This document shows positions 1 to 6,468 of a DNA stretch of 11,910 nucleotides, piece after piece; position 1 is the stretch's first letter; the number at the start of each line of letters is the position of its first letter. The notes under the pieces are model-generated. The model saw only the letters and a program-made list of their open reading frames with translations. It made no database searches and was not told the origin of the DNA. The DNA is taken from contig CALFTO010000017.1 in NCBI GenBank assembly GCA_937916195.1, positions 1 through 11,910 on the forward strand, in the 5' to 3' direction. A program made the position numbers and the translations under genes. Source of the stretch: an uncultured Clostridia bacterium. Its GTDB lineage: Bacteria; Bacillota; Clostridia; Oscillospirales; Acutalibacteraceae.

Positions 1-1373
1 AACTGTGTCTTTGTCTTGAGGTCTTCGATTGTTGCACAACCGCAATAACCCATACCTGCTTTAAGACCACCCATAAGCTGATAAATTGTATCTGAAAGAA
101 GTCCCTTGTAAGGAACACGACCTTCAACGCCTTCGGGAACAAGCTTTTTGTTATTAGCCTGGAAGTATCTGTCCTTTGAGCCATTGTTCATAGCAGCAAT
201 ACTACCCATACCGCGATAAACCTTAAACTGACGGCCCTGATAAATTTCGCTTTCTCCGGGTGACTCTTCACAGCCTGCTACAAGTGAACCAACCATAATA
301 GCAGAAGCACCTGCGGCGATAGCCTTAACGATTTCACCCGAATACTTAATACCGCCGTCTGCGATAACTGTAATTCCGTGCTTTGCAGCTTCGTTTGCTG
401 AATCATAAACTGCAGTAATCTGAGGAACACCGATACCTGCAACAACACGTGTTGTACAGATTGAGCCGGGGCCGATACCAACCTTAACGCAGTCTGCACC
501 TGCATCAATAAGAGCCTTTGTAGCCTCTGCAGTTGCAACGTTACCTGCAATAAGTGAAAGTTCGGGATATGCTGTCTTTACCTTTGCAACAGCATTGATG
601 ATACCTTTACTGTGACCATGAGCAGAGTCAAGAGTAACAATGTCAACGCCTGCCTCAACAAGAGCGGCAACTCTGTCAAGAACGTCAGCAGTTGCACCAA
701 CTGCGGCACCGCAAAGAAGTCTGCCACGTGCATCTCTTGCAGAATTGGGGTATTTAACTGCTTTTTCGATATCTTTAATTGTGATAAGACCTTTAAGATA
801 ACCGTTTGCATCAACCAAAGGAAGTTTTTCAATCTTGTGACGCATCAAAATCTGCTTTGCTTCGTCAAGAGTTGTGCCTTCGTGAGAAGTAACAAGACCT
901 TCGCTTGTCATATAGTCCTTGATTTTTCCGCTGTAATCAGAGATAAATCTCATATCGCGGTTTGTGAGAATACCAACAAGCTTGCCGTTTTCGTCACAAA
1001 CAGGAACACCTGAAATTCTGTAACGATGCATAAGATTGTCAGCCTCTTGAACTGTGTTGTCGGGAGAAAGGAAGAATGGGTTGTTGATAACGCCGTTTTC
1101 ACTTCTCTTAACATTGTCAACCTGTGCCTTCTGTGCCTCGATTGACATATTCTTATGAATAATACCGATACCGCCTTCACGAGCGATGGCGATTGCCATA
1201 TTACTCTCTGTAACTGTATCCATAGCGGCTGTGAGAACAGGTGTGTTGAGCTTGATTTTCTTTGTAAGCTGTGTTGAAATATCAACATCACTTGGGAGAA
1301 CGTTGCTTTCTGCAGGAATGAGAAGCACGTCGTCAAAGGTAAGACCTTCTTTTGCAAACTTGTTGTCTGTCAT
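1..1373 (-). CDS. guaB: IMP dehydrogenase (partial, C-terminus beyond the window)
   Basis: Oxidises IMP to XMP with NAD+, the committed step of guanine nucleotide synthesis, in the cytosol. The frame stays open from ATG 1373 to the left edge, giving 457 codons; the family is usually about 485-490 residues, so about 30 C-terminal residues are missing. The N-terminus reads MTDNKFAKEGLTFDDVLLIP, the usual IMPDH opening. A CBS-domain pair occupies about residues 95-205 between the two halves of the TIM barrel. The catalytic loop GIGPGSICTTR places the nucleophile at Cys306, the flap motif YRGMGS follows, and the catalytic Arg-Tyr dyad lies in SKDRYFQ (Arg402, Tyr403). AAGGAG at 1384-1389, 10 bases upstream, supports the start. 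It lies 81 bases downstream of lysC but behind a terminator hairpin, so it probably has its own promoter; the AT-rich gap has TATAAA-like hexamers but no convincing -35. Identity is essentially certain. Confidence 0.97.
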   Translation of the reverse strand, partial: MTDNKFAKEGLTFDDVLLIPAESNVLPSDVDISTQLTKKIKLNTPVLTAAMDTVTESNMAIAIAREGGIGIIHKNMSIEAQKAQVDNVKRSENGVINNPFFLSPDNTVQEADNLMHRYRISGVPVCDENGKLVGILTNRDMRFISDYSGKIKDYMTSEGLVTSHEGTTLDEAKQILMRHKIEKLPLVDANGYLKGLITIKDIEKAVKYPNSARDARGRLLCGAAVGATADVLDRVAALVEAGVDIVTLDSAHGHSKGIINAVAKVKTAYPELSLIAGNVATAEATKALIDAGADCVKVGIGPGSICTTRVVAGIGVPQITAVYDSANEAAKHGITVIADGGIKYSGEIVKAIAAGASAIMVGSLVAGCEESPGESEIYQGRQFKVYRGMGSIAAMNNGSKDRYFQANNKKLVPEGVEGRVPYKGLLSDTIYQLMGGLKAGMGYCGCATIEDLKTKTQ

Positions 1374-1410
1374 GGTTTTATATCTCCTTCACTTTTATTA
1401 TTTTTATATT

Positions 1411-1444
1411 AAACAAAAAGAGAAACTTTATGAGTTTCTCTTTT
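1411..1444 (-). terminator. Rho-independent terminator of the hom-lysC operon
   Basis: A perfect 12-bp stem pairs 1416-1427 with 1433-1444 around a 5-base loop (1428-1432). Read on the minus strand, the stem ends in a T-run that continues as TTTGTTT, ten bases past the lysC stop codon. The stem is AT-rich (GAGAAAC core), so strength may be moderate. It separates lysC from guaB. Confidence 0.75.
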
Positions 1445-1454
1445 ATAGTCGCAA

Positions 1455-1928
1455 TTATTCCGCAGGGAAAAATGCCTTGTGAACTGCACTTACTGCACGG
1501 TCAGCATCCTCAAGGTCAATAAGAACTGAAATTTTAATTTCGCTTGTAGCAATCATATCAATGTTGATGTCGCGCTCGTAGAGAGCCTCAAACATTTTTG
1601 AAGCTGTACCGGGGTGAGATTCCATACCTGCACCAACAATTGAGATTTTAGCCACAGATGTATCGCAGATAATGTTGCTTTCGTCAATATCGAATACCTT
1701 TTTAACGCACTCAATTGTCTCTTGAGCGTTACCCTTTGAAACTGTGAATGTTATGTCCTTTGTAGCGTCACGACCAACTGACTGTAAAATTATGTCAACA
1801 TTAATCTTGTGCTTTGCAAGAGCATCGAAAAGCTTGAACGCAATACCTGGGGTATTGGGGATTTTTGTAACTGAAACTCGTGCTACATCTGTATCCTTTG
1901 TAACACCTCTGATGAGCATTTTTTCCAT
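1455..1928 (-). CDS. lysC: Probable aspartate kinase beta (regulatory) subunit from an internal in-frame start in lysC
   Basis: Codon 246 of lysC is an ATG at 1928, preceded by a seven-base consensus Shine-Dalgarno AAGGAGG (1937-1943) with an 8-base spacer, at least as good as the site used for the full protein. Translation from here gives 157 residues starting MEKMLIRGV and containing only the two ACT domains. Aspartokinase II of Bacillus subtilis and the Corynebacterium enzyme are known to be alpha2beta2 complexes in which beta is made from just such an internal start in the same gene. Seen directly: the ribosome binding site, the frame and the domain boundary. Inferred: that the product is made and assembles with the 402-residue alpha subunit. 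Confidence 0.65.
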   Translation of the reverse strand: MEKMLIRGVTKDTDVARVSVTKIPNTPGIAFKLFDALAKHKINVDIILQSVGRDATKDITFTVSKGNAQETIECVKKVFDIDESNIICDTSVAKISIVGAGMESHPGTASKMFEALYERDINIDMIATSEIKISVLIDLEDADRAVSAVHKAFFPAE

Positions 1929-2663
1929 TTTGGTAACCTCCTTGACGATTGTACCGGGCACTCTCTTAAGACTTGAAAGCACCTCTATCTCAACATTATA
2001 TTTCTTTGCCATTTCTACCGAACGATTGTTAAGCACTTGTGCGCCGAGAGTTGCAAGCTCAAGCATTTCATCATAAGTGATTTCCTGCAATTTCTTTGCA
2101 TTCTCAACTTTTCTTGGGTCTGCAGTAAATACGCCCTCAACGTCTGTGAAAATCTGACATTTTTCGGCTCTCATAGCGGCTGCAATTGCAACTGCACTTG
2201 TGTCAGAGCCGCCACGACCTAAAGTTGTAAGGTCGTCATATTTGTTAATGCCCTGAAAACCTGCCACAACAACAATGTTATGACGGTCAATTTCAGAACG
2301 AAGTCTGTCGGCTTTAATGTTTTTAATTCTTGCCTGACCATAAGCTGAGCTTGTGTTAAAGCCTGCCTGCCAGCCGAGAAGTGAAACCACGGGGCAACCA
2401 AGTTTTTCAATAGCCATTGAAAGAAGTGCTATTGAAATCTGCTCACCTGCAGTCATTAACATATCCATTTCTCTTTTTGAAGGCTTACCGTTAATCTCAT
2501 AAGCCTTTTCAATTAAATCGTCAGTTGTGTCACCCTGTGCCGATACGACAACAACAACGTCGTTGCCTGCACGGTAAGTATCAGTAACAATCTTGGCGAC
2601 ATTCATTACTCTTTCGGCGTCGCGAACGCTTGAACCACCGAATTTCTGAACAATAAGTCCCAT
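1455..2663 (-). CDS. lysC: Aspartate kinase, lysC-type, with two ACT domains
   Basis: Phosphorylates L-aspartate to 4-aspartyl phosphate with ATP, the first step toward lysine, threonine and methionine. The start is ATG 2663: AGGAGG lies 6 bases upstream (2670-2675) and the protein then begins MGLIVQKFGGSSV, the canonical kinase start; a TTG further up (2693) is in frame but has no such support. Length is 402 residues, normal for the Gram-positive single-function enzyme. Visible motifs: KFGGSS (7-12), GRGGSDTSA (149-157), TDVEGVFTADPR (173-184), then two ACT domains (about 262-330 and 339-402), the second containing TSEIKIS. These C-terminal domains are where lysine or threonine inhibits the family; which effector applies here cannot be read from sequence. 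It lies 26 bases after hom, so it is co-transcribed with it. An internal start is annotated separately. Confidence 0.96.
   Translation of the reverse strand: MGLIVQKFGGSSVRDAERVMNVAKIVTDTYRAGNDVVVVVSAQGDTTDDLIEKAYEINGKPSKREMDMLMTAGEQISIALLSMAIEKLGCPVVSLLGWQAGFNTSSAYGQARIKNIKADRLRSEIDRHNIVVVAGFQGINKYDDLTTLGRGGSDTSAVAIAAAMRAEKCQIFTDVEGVFTADPRKVENAKKLQEITYDEMLELATLGAQVLNNRSVEMAKKYNVEIEVLSSLKRVPGTIVKEVTKMEKMLIRGVTKDTDVARVSVTKIPNTPGIAFKLFDALAKHKINVDIILQSVGRDATKDITFTVSKGNAQETIECVKKVFDIDESNIICDTSVAKISIVGAGMESHPGTASKMFEALYERDINIDMIATSEIKISVLIDLEDADRAVSAVHKAFFPAE
1937..1943 (-). promoter_or_regulatory. Internal Shine-Dalgarno inside lysC
   Basis: AAGGAGG on the minus strand, 8 bases before the in-frame ATG at 1928. 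In the full-length protein these bases encode Lys241-Glu242 and the start of Val243, at the junction between kinase and ACT domains. A chance match of this length at the correct distance from an in-frame ATG at a domain boundary is unlikely. Confidence 0.7.
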
Positions 2664-2669
2664 ATATTG

Positions 2670-2675
2670 CCTCCT
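2670..2675 (-). promoter_or_regulatory. Ribosome binding site that fixes the lysC start
   Basis: AGGAGG on the minus strand, 6 bases before ATG 2663. It lies downstream of the alternative in-frame TTG at 2693, which overlaps the hom stop codon region, so the ATG is the supported start. Confidence 0.85.
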
Positions 2676-2689
2676 AAATGGATTATTTA

Positions 2690-3928
2690 TCAATAGTCTG
2701 TAACTCTAATAAGAGATTTTATACTGATTGAATTAATTGTGTTAAGTTTTTCTGTGAGCTCGCCCTCTGCCATAGGTGCAGTTACAAAGGCTAACTCGTT
2801 TGATTTGCAACCTGCAAATTCAAGAACCTGAACCTTGCCGATTGAAGCCACTACATCCTGCAAAGCACCTGCTTTATCAGTAACCTCGGCACGAATGTAA
2901 AGAGGATTAACCGCTGATTTATAATCAACAACATAATTCTCTTCTGCCTCGCCCCAGCCGATAGGCTTCTTTCTGCCCATATTGCGTGCACAGTCAATAA
3001 CGTCTGCCACAACTGCTGATGCGGTTGGGAGCTTTCCTGCACCCTTGCCGTAGAATACAACGTCACCCGTTGCGTCACCGCGAACAAGAATTGCATTGAA
3101 AACATCGTTAACAGATGCCAACTGACTGCCCTGCATTACGATTGCGGGAGTTACAACAGAGAAGATTTTGCCGTTTCCCATTCTCTTTGCTCTGCCGAGA
3201 AGCTTAATAACACCGCCGAACGCACCAACATAAGCCACATCGTCAAGTGTGATTTTTGTGATACCCTCTGTATAAACTGATTCGGGATAAACGTGCTTAC
3301 CGAAGCAGAGAGATGCAAGAATACAAATCTTTCTGCAAGCATCGTGACCCTCAACGTCTGCTGTGGGGTCTTTTTCTGCATAACCGTTATCCTGAGCAAG
3401 CTTTAACGCATCTTCAAAGCTCATATTCTTCTCTATCATCATAGTCAGAATAAAGTTTGTTGTGCCATTGAGAATACCTGCGATTTCGTCAATCTCATTT
3501 GCCGCAAGACATTGTGAAATTGGACGGATAATCGGAATACCGCCACCAACAGATGCTTCAAAAAGGAAATTCACATTATTTTCAGCCGCAAACTGCAAAA
3601 GCTCACAGCCCTTTGCCGCAACAAGCTCTTTGTTTGAAGTAACAACGCTTTTGCCTGCCTTAAGGCAAGATGAAACAAATTCATATGCGGGGTGAAGCCC
3701 GCCCATTGTTTCAACAACTACCTTGACGTCGTCATCATTGAGAATAATATTGAAATCCTTAATCATTTTATCTTCATTGGGGTCGCCGGGAAAATCTCTC
3801 AAATCAAGGATATATTTAACTTCCATTTCGTTCTGGGTGCTTCTTTTCACTATGCTTTCGTGATTTTTTGTAAGCACCTCTACGACACCGGAACCAACTG
3901 TGCCGTAGCCCATAACTGCTACATACAT
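2690..3928 (-). CDS. hom: Homoserine dehydrogenase with C-terminal ACT domain
   Basis: Reduces aspartate semialdehyde to homoserine with NAD(P)H, at the branch toward threonine and methionine. The 412-residue protein starts MYVAVMGYGTVGSGVV, a Rossmann dinucleotide-binding loop (Gly7, Gly9, Gly12). It then has VVTSNKELVA (Lys100 matches the conserved catalytic-site lysine), GILNGTTNFIL (152-162), GYAEKDPTADVEGHDACRK with Glu185, Asp196 and Lys200 at the active-site positions of the family, and YGKGAGKLPTASAV (293-306). Residues about 343-412 form an ACT domain (LYIRAEVTDKAGALQDVV), as in the bacterial enzymes inhibited by threonine. AAGGAA at 3940-3945 precedes ATG 3928 at 11 bases, a slightly long spacing. 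It is the first gene of the hom-lysC operon and diverges from the membrane-protein gene at 4162. Identity is certain; the effector is inferred. Confidence 0.97.
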   Translation of the reverse strand: MYVAVMGYGTVGSGVVEVLTKNHESIVKRSTQNEMEVKYILDLRDFPGDPNEDKMIKDFNIILNDDDVKVVVETMGGLHPAYEFVSSCLKAGKSVVTSNKELVAAKGCELLQFAAENNVNFLFEASVGGGIPIIRPISQCLAANEIDEIAGILNGTTNFILTMMIEKNMSFEDALKLAQDNGYAEKDPTADVEGHDACRKICILASLCFGKHVYPESVYTEGITKITLDDVAYVGAFGGVIKLLGRAKRMGNGKIFSVVTPAIVMQGSQLASVNDVFNAILVRGDATGDVVFYGKGAGKLPTASAVVADVIDCARNMGRKKPIGWGEAEENYVVDYKSAVNPLYIRAEVTDKAGALQDVVASIGKVQVLEFAGCKSNELAFVTAPMAEGELTEKLNTINSISIKSLIRVTDY

Positions 3929-3948
3929 TCAGAATTCACTTCCTTACT

Positions 3949-3963
3949 GCCACTCCCTGTGGC
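3949..3963 (-). promoter_or_regulatory. Short leader hairpin just before the hom ribosome binding site
   Basis: GCCAC (3949-3953) and GTGGC (3959-3963) form a perfect 5-bp GC-rich stem with a 5-base loop in otherwise AT-rich DNA. It lies a few bases upstream of the hom Shine-Dalgarno in the predicted leader, and a T-run precedes it in the transcript. It could affect translation of hom but is too small to be a known riboswitch. Structure is seen; function is a guess. Confidence 0.3.
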
Positions 3964-3972
3964 TAAAAAAGG

Positions 3973-3991
3973 TTATAGTCAAGCACTATAA
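3973..3991. promoter_or_regulatory. Operator-like inverted repeat at the hom promoter
   Basis: TTATAGT (3973-3979) and ACTATAA (3985-3991) are perfect 7-bp inverted repeats separated by CAAGC. On the minus strand the outer arm supplies TATAGT (3985-3990), a fair -10 hexamer that would put the hom start site near 3978 and give a leader of about 50 bases. No strong -35 is visible. A dimeric repressor site over the -10 is a reasonable reading; the regulator is unknown. Confidence 0.4.
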
Positions 3992-4107
3992 AAATACTTT
4001 TACATATTCTAACACAAAAGTTACAGAGAATAAAGGGGCAATATACAATATATTTAAAATAATTTTCTTGATTTTTTTAGAAAAATTTACATAAAATTAA
4101 TTGTATA

Positions 4108-4137
4108 TTGACTTAAAATAGTTTATTATATTATATA
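4108..4137 (+). promoter_or_regulatory. Sigma-A-type promoter for the 4162-6058 operon
   Basis: TTGACT (4108-4113) is followed after 18 bases by TATATA (4132-4137), in very AT-rich DNA. The ATG at 4162 follows with GGAGA (4149-4153) eight bases upstream. The 5' leader would be only about 20 bases. The stretch 3929-4161 otherwise contains no gene. Confidence 0.55.
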
Positions 4138-4161
4138 TAAAAACTTGCGGAGATTTTTCAT

Positions 4162-5346
4162 ATGACAGGAATTGAAAAGAAAAGGAATTTTATAATCAAC
4201 ACCGTCTACACAGTTATCTTGCTGGCATTGTTCTATCTGTTTTTCAAATATGCCTTCGGCACGCTGTTGCCATTTTTAGTGGCAATCGCAACTGCAATGG
4301 TTTTACAAAAGCCGGTAAACTTTATAAGCCGTAAAACACCTATAAAAAGAGGTCTTGCCTCTGTTTTCTGTGTGCTCCTAGCTTTCTTCGCCATAATTGC
4401 CTTGCTTGTTCTTCTCGGCATTTGGGCGGGCAGTGAGCTTAAAGGCTTTATTGATTATATCATTATTCAGATGGAAGATATTCCTGCATTCATTGGAAAA
4501 ATTGAAGATTATCTCGCAAACGGACTTTCTTTCTTGCCCGATAAGGCAGAAAATGCAGTAACCTCATTTATAAGCGACAAGCTTTCTTCACTTCTTGATT
4601 CACCCAACAAGCCCGCAGGTGAGAGTATGAGCATTGATTTTTCTGCTCTTTCCACTCCGCTTATGAGTATTCTTGACACAGCAAAAGCAATTCCCACTAC
4701 ACTTGTTTCAATTCTTGTAGCTCTCATTGCTTGTTGTTTTATGACATCTGACTACAAAACACTTCGCAGTCTTGTGCTCGGCTTCTTCAGACCTGAAACA
4801 AGAGACAAGATTGTAAGAGCTAAAAACTTACTTATTCCCTCATTAGGCAAAATGGCAAAGGCCTACGGCAAGATTATCACATTCACATTCTGCGAGGTTT
4901 CGTTGGGATTAGGTCTTTTAAAGCTTCTCGGTATTTTTGACAGCGGATACATTTTCATAATTGCAATTATAATTGCTCTAATTGACATTGTTCCCGTTCT
5001 GGGCACAGGAACGGTGCTTATTCCTTGGGCTCTAATCTCACTTTTCAACGGCAACTATGCAATGGCAATCGGTCTTGTTATAATGTATGTGTGCATTACG
5101 GTTATCCGTCAGATTATTGAGCCCAAGCTTGTTGCGGCGCAATTGGGAATTCCCGCATTTCTTATGGTTATTGCAATGTTTATGGGAACAAAGCTTTTCG
5201 GATTTATCGGTCTTTTCTTACTCCCAATAACACTTGTTATGCTTAAACTTCTTAACGACGAGGGAATTATCAAGCTTTTCCACTTTAACGAAAAATCTAT
5301 AAAAAAAGCGGAGCCCGAAGCTCCAAAGGATGATAATAATGATTGA
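4162..5346 (+). CDS. AI-2E family / YtvI-like polytopic membrane protein
   Basis: A 394-residue integral membrane protein of the AI-2E (PerM/YdiK/YtvI) family. Hydrophobic segments lie near residues 11-30, 31-50, 66-90, 178-197, 238-258, 261-283, 285-313 and 330-365, about eight in all, with a large soluble loop at about 91-177, the arrangement typical of this family. The motif IDIVPVLGTGTVLIPWA (274-290) and IEPKLVA (319-325) are the conserved family signatures; the first resembles the sporulation protein YtvI most. The charged C-terminal tail is cytosolic. The family name comes from one proposed autoinducer-2 exporter; other members have been linked to ion antiport or sporulation, so the substrate should be left open. 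GGAGA sits 8 bases before the ATG. The 3' end overlaps the phosphatase gene by 8 bases, so the two are translationally coupled. Confidence 0.85.
   Translation: MTGIEKKRNFIINTVYTVILLALFYLFFKYAFGTLLPFLVAIATAMVLQKPVNFISRKTPIKRGLASVFCVLLAFFAIIALLVLLGIWAGSELKGFIDYIIIQMEDIPAFIGKIEDYLANGLSFLPDKAENAVTSFISDKLSSLLDSPNKPAGESMSIDFSALSTPLMSILDTAKAIPTTLVSILVALIACCFMTSDYKTLRSLVLGFFRPETRDKIVRAKNLLIPSLGKMAKAYGKIITFTFCEVSLGLGLLKLLGIFDSGYIFIIAIIIALIDIVPVLGTGTVLIPWALISLFNGNYAMAIGLVIMYVCITVIRQIIEPKLVAAQLGIPAFLMVIAMFMGTKLFGFIGLFLLPITLVMLKLLNDEGIIKLFHFNEKSIKKAEPEAPKDDNND
5325..5330 (+). promoter_or_regulatory. Ribosome binding site that fixes the phosphatase start
   Basis: AAAGGA lies 8 bases before ATG 5339. An earlier in-frame ATG at 5330 begins with the last A of the same site and so has no spacing. 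The site lies inside the end of the upstream gene. Confidence 0.75.
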
Positions 5347-6058
5347 TATACACAATCATATACTTTTTGATATTGATGACGGTGCTGAAAGTCTTGAAGA
5401 CTCTGTTCAGATGTGTCGCGATGCCTTTGACAATGGTATTACTCAGATTGTTCTCACACCCCATTTTATAGATTATAAGTATATCGATGCCTTTGTCGAT
5501 GACAGAGACTCAAGAATCACAGAACTTAATAACGCACTGATTGAAGAAAACATACCCGTAAAGCTTTATTCGGGGGCAGAGCTTTTTCTTAATGACGAGG
5601 TTTTTATGGCAGATAATCTTGATGAGCTCACTTTGGGCAATTCGAAATATATGCTTTGCGAATTCCCATTAGGTCCTTTTGATGTGACACGTGTTACAAA
5701 ATGGATTGACGAGCTTATTGACCGCGGATATGTTCCCGTTGTCGCCCACCCCGAAAGATATTTTGAATTTCACCGTAATCTCTATATAATTGACGAATTA
5801 ATTGACCGAGACGTCGTTTTTCAGGTGAATATCGACAGCCTTATAGGTAATAACGGCGAAGCCCCTCAGATGATGGCAATTGATATGGTTGAAAGATGTA
5901 TTGCAAAGGTTATCGGCACAGATGCACACCACCCGATTTACCGTCATAACCGCATAAAAGAAAAATTTGAGGATTTGCCCGAAGAAATTACAGAAGAAAT
6001 GCTCGAAGAATGTATGCTCATTAACCCAAGAAAAATACTTGATAATAAAGATATATAA
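5339..6058 (+). CDS. CpsB/YwqE-type PHP-family protein tyrosine phosphatase
   Basis: A 239-residue cytosolic metal-dependent phosphatase of the PHP superfamily, closest in pattern to CpsB/CapC/YwqE, which dephosphorylate bacterial tyrosine kinases and their targets and so affect capsule or exopolysaccharide synthesis. From ATG 5339 the protein begins MIDIHNHILFDIDDGAES, the CpsB-type start. Likely metal ligands are His5, His7, His42 (TPHF), Glu81 (GAELF), His137 (VAHPERY), Asp195 and His197 (GTDAHHP), so the active site looks intact and length is normal for the family. It overlaps the membrane-protein gene by 8 bases. In known systems it sits beside a BY-kinase and chain-length protein; none is present here, so the partner kinase must be elsewhere, or the protein may act on a different phosphoester. 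Family assignment is firm, the substrate is inferred. Confidence 0.88.
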   Translation: MIDIHNHILFDIDDGAESLEDSVQMCRDAFDNGITQIVLTPHFIDYKYIDAFVDDRDSRITELNNALIEENIPVKLYSGAELFLNDEVFMADNLDELTLGNSKYMLCEFPLGPFDVTRVTKWIDELIDRGYVPVVAHPERYFEFHRNLYIIDELIDRDVVFQVNIDSLIGNNGEAPQMMAIDMVERCIAKVIGTDAHHPIYRHNRIKEKFEDLPEEITEEMLEECMLINPRKILDNKDI

Positions 6059-6095
6059 AAATTACCGCTCTCGAAAAACCGAGAGCGGTTTGTTT
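6058..6095. terminator. Bidirectional Rho-independent terminator
   Basis: A perfect 10-bp GC-rich stem pairs 6064-6073 with 6080-6089 around AAAAAC. TTTGTTT follows on the plus strand, and a T-rich tract follows on the minus strand. It lies between the convergent phosphatase gene and the large secreted-protein gene and can serve both. Confidence 0.92.
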
Positions 6096-6468
6096 ATGCC
6101 CAATCAAGATTGCCGTTAAGGTATGATTCAAGCATTGTTAAATCGTCTGTTGTAATTGCACCGTCACTGTTAAGGTCGCAAAGCCTTGTTACATTGTCGG
6201 TTGTAGCGGTTTCGCCGTTTATGACTGACTCCAAGAAGGTGTAGTCGTTATCGTCCACCATTCCGTCACCGTTTGCGTCGCCTGTAACTGTGGAACGGAG
6301 CATATCGTTATTTCTCAAATCGAGAATGATTGCATCGAAGCCGTCAACAACACCGTCACCATTCATATCACAACGTGCAACGTCATCTTCAATAACTGTT
6401 GTCAATGCAGCTGCACTTACCATAAGATTGTAGTCGTCTATGTTAATTTCGCCGTTAGCGTCTGCGTC
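6094..6468 (-). repeat. Four tandem dockerin-type calcium-binding repeats (two dockerins' worth)
   Basis: The C-terminal 124 residues hold four loops of the form D-x-D/N-x-D/N-G-x-I/V-x-x-x-D: Asp1211/Asp1213/Asn1215/Asp1222; Asp1244/Asn1246/Asp1248/Asp1255; Asp1274/Asn1276/Asp1278/Asp1285; Asp1308/Asn1310/Asp1312/Asp1319. All ligand positions are filled. Spacing is 33, 30 and 34 residues. A type I dockerin has two such loops, so this is either two adjacent dockerins or one dockerin plus a related calcium-binding pair. The partner cohesin is not in the window. Confidence 0.8.

Noticed and set aside
612..1013. Long open frame on the plus strand opposite guaB
   Set aside because: Its protein is Cys/Asn-rich with no recognisable family, has no ribosome binding site of note, and lies antisense to a well-conserved gene; it is a shadow.
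1374..1454. A defined guaB promoter in the gap after the lysC terminator
   Set aside because: Several AT-rich -10-like hexamers exist, but none has a credible -35 at 16-18 bases; I could not choose one.
2664..2693. TTG at 2693 as an earlier lysC start
   Set aside because: It overlaps the hom stop codon, adds ten residues with no similarity to kinases, and places the AGGAGG site inside the coding region; ATG 2663 has an ideal site.
3929..4161. Riboswitch or T-box leader upstream of hom
   Set aside because: The predicted leader is about 50 bases, with one 5-bp hairpin and no T-box sequence or multi-stem lysine-riboswitch architecture.
4162..5346. Assignment as an autoinducer-2 exporter in quorum sensing
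   Set aside because: The family name is historical; members have diverse proposed roles, the sequence resembles YtvI most, and there is no luxS or lsr gene nearby.
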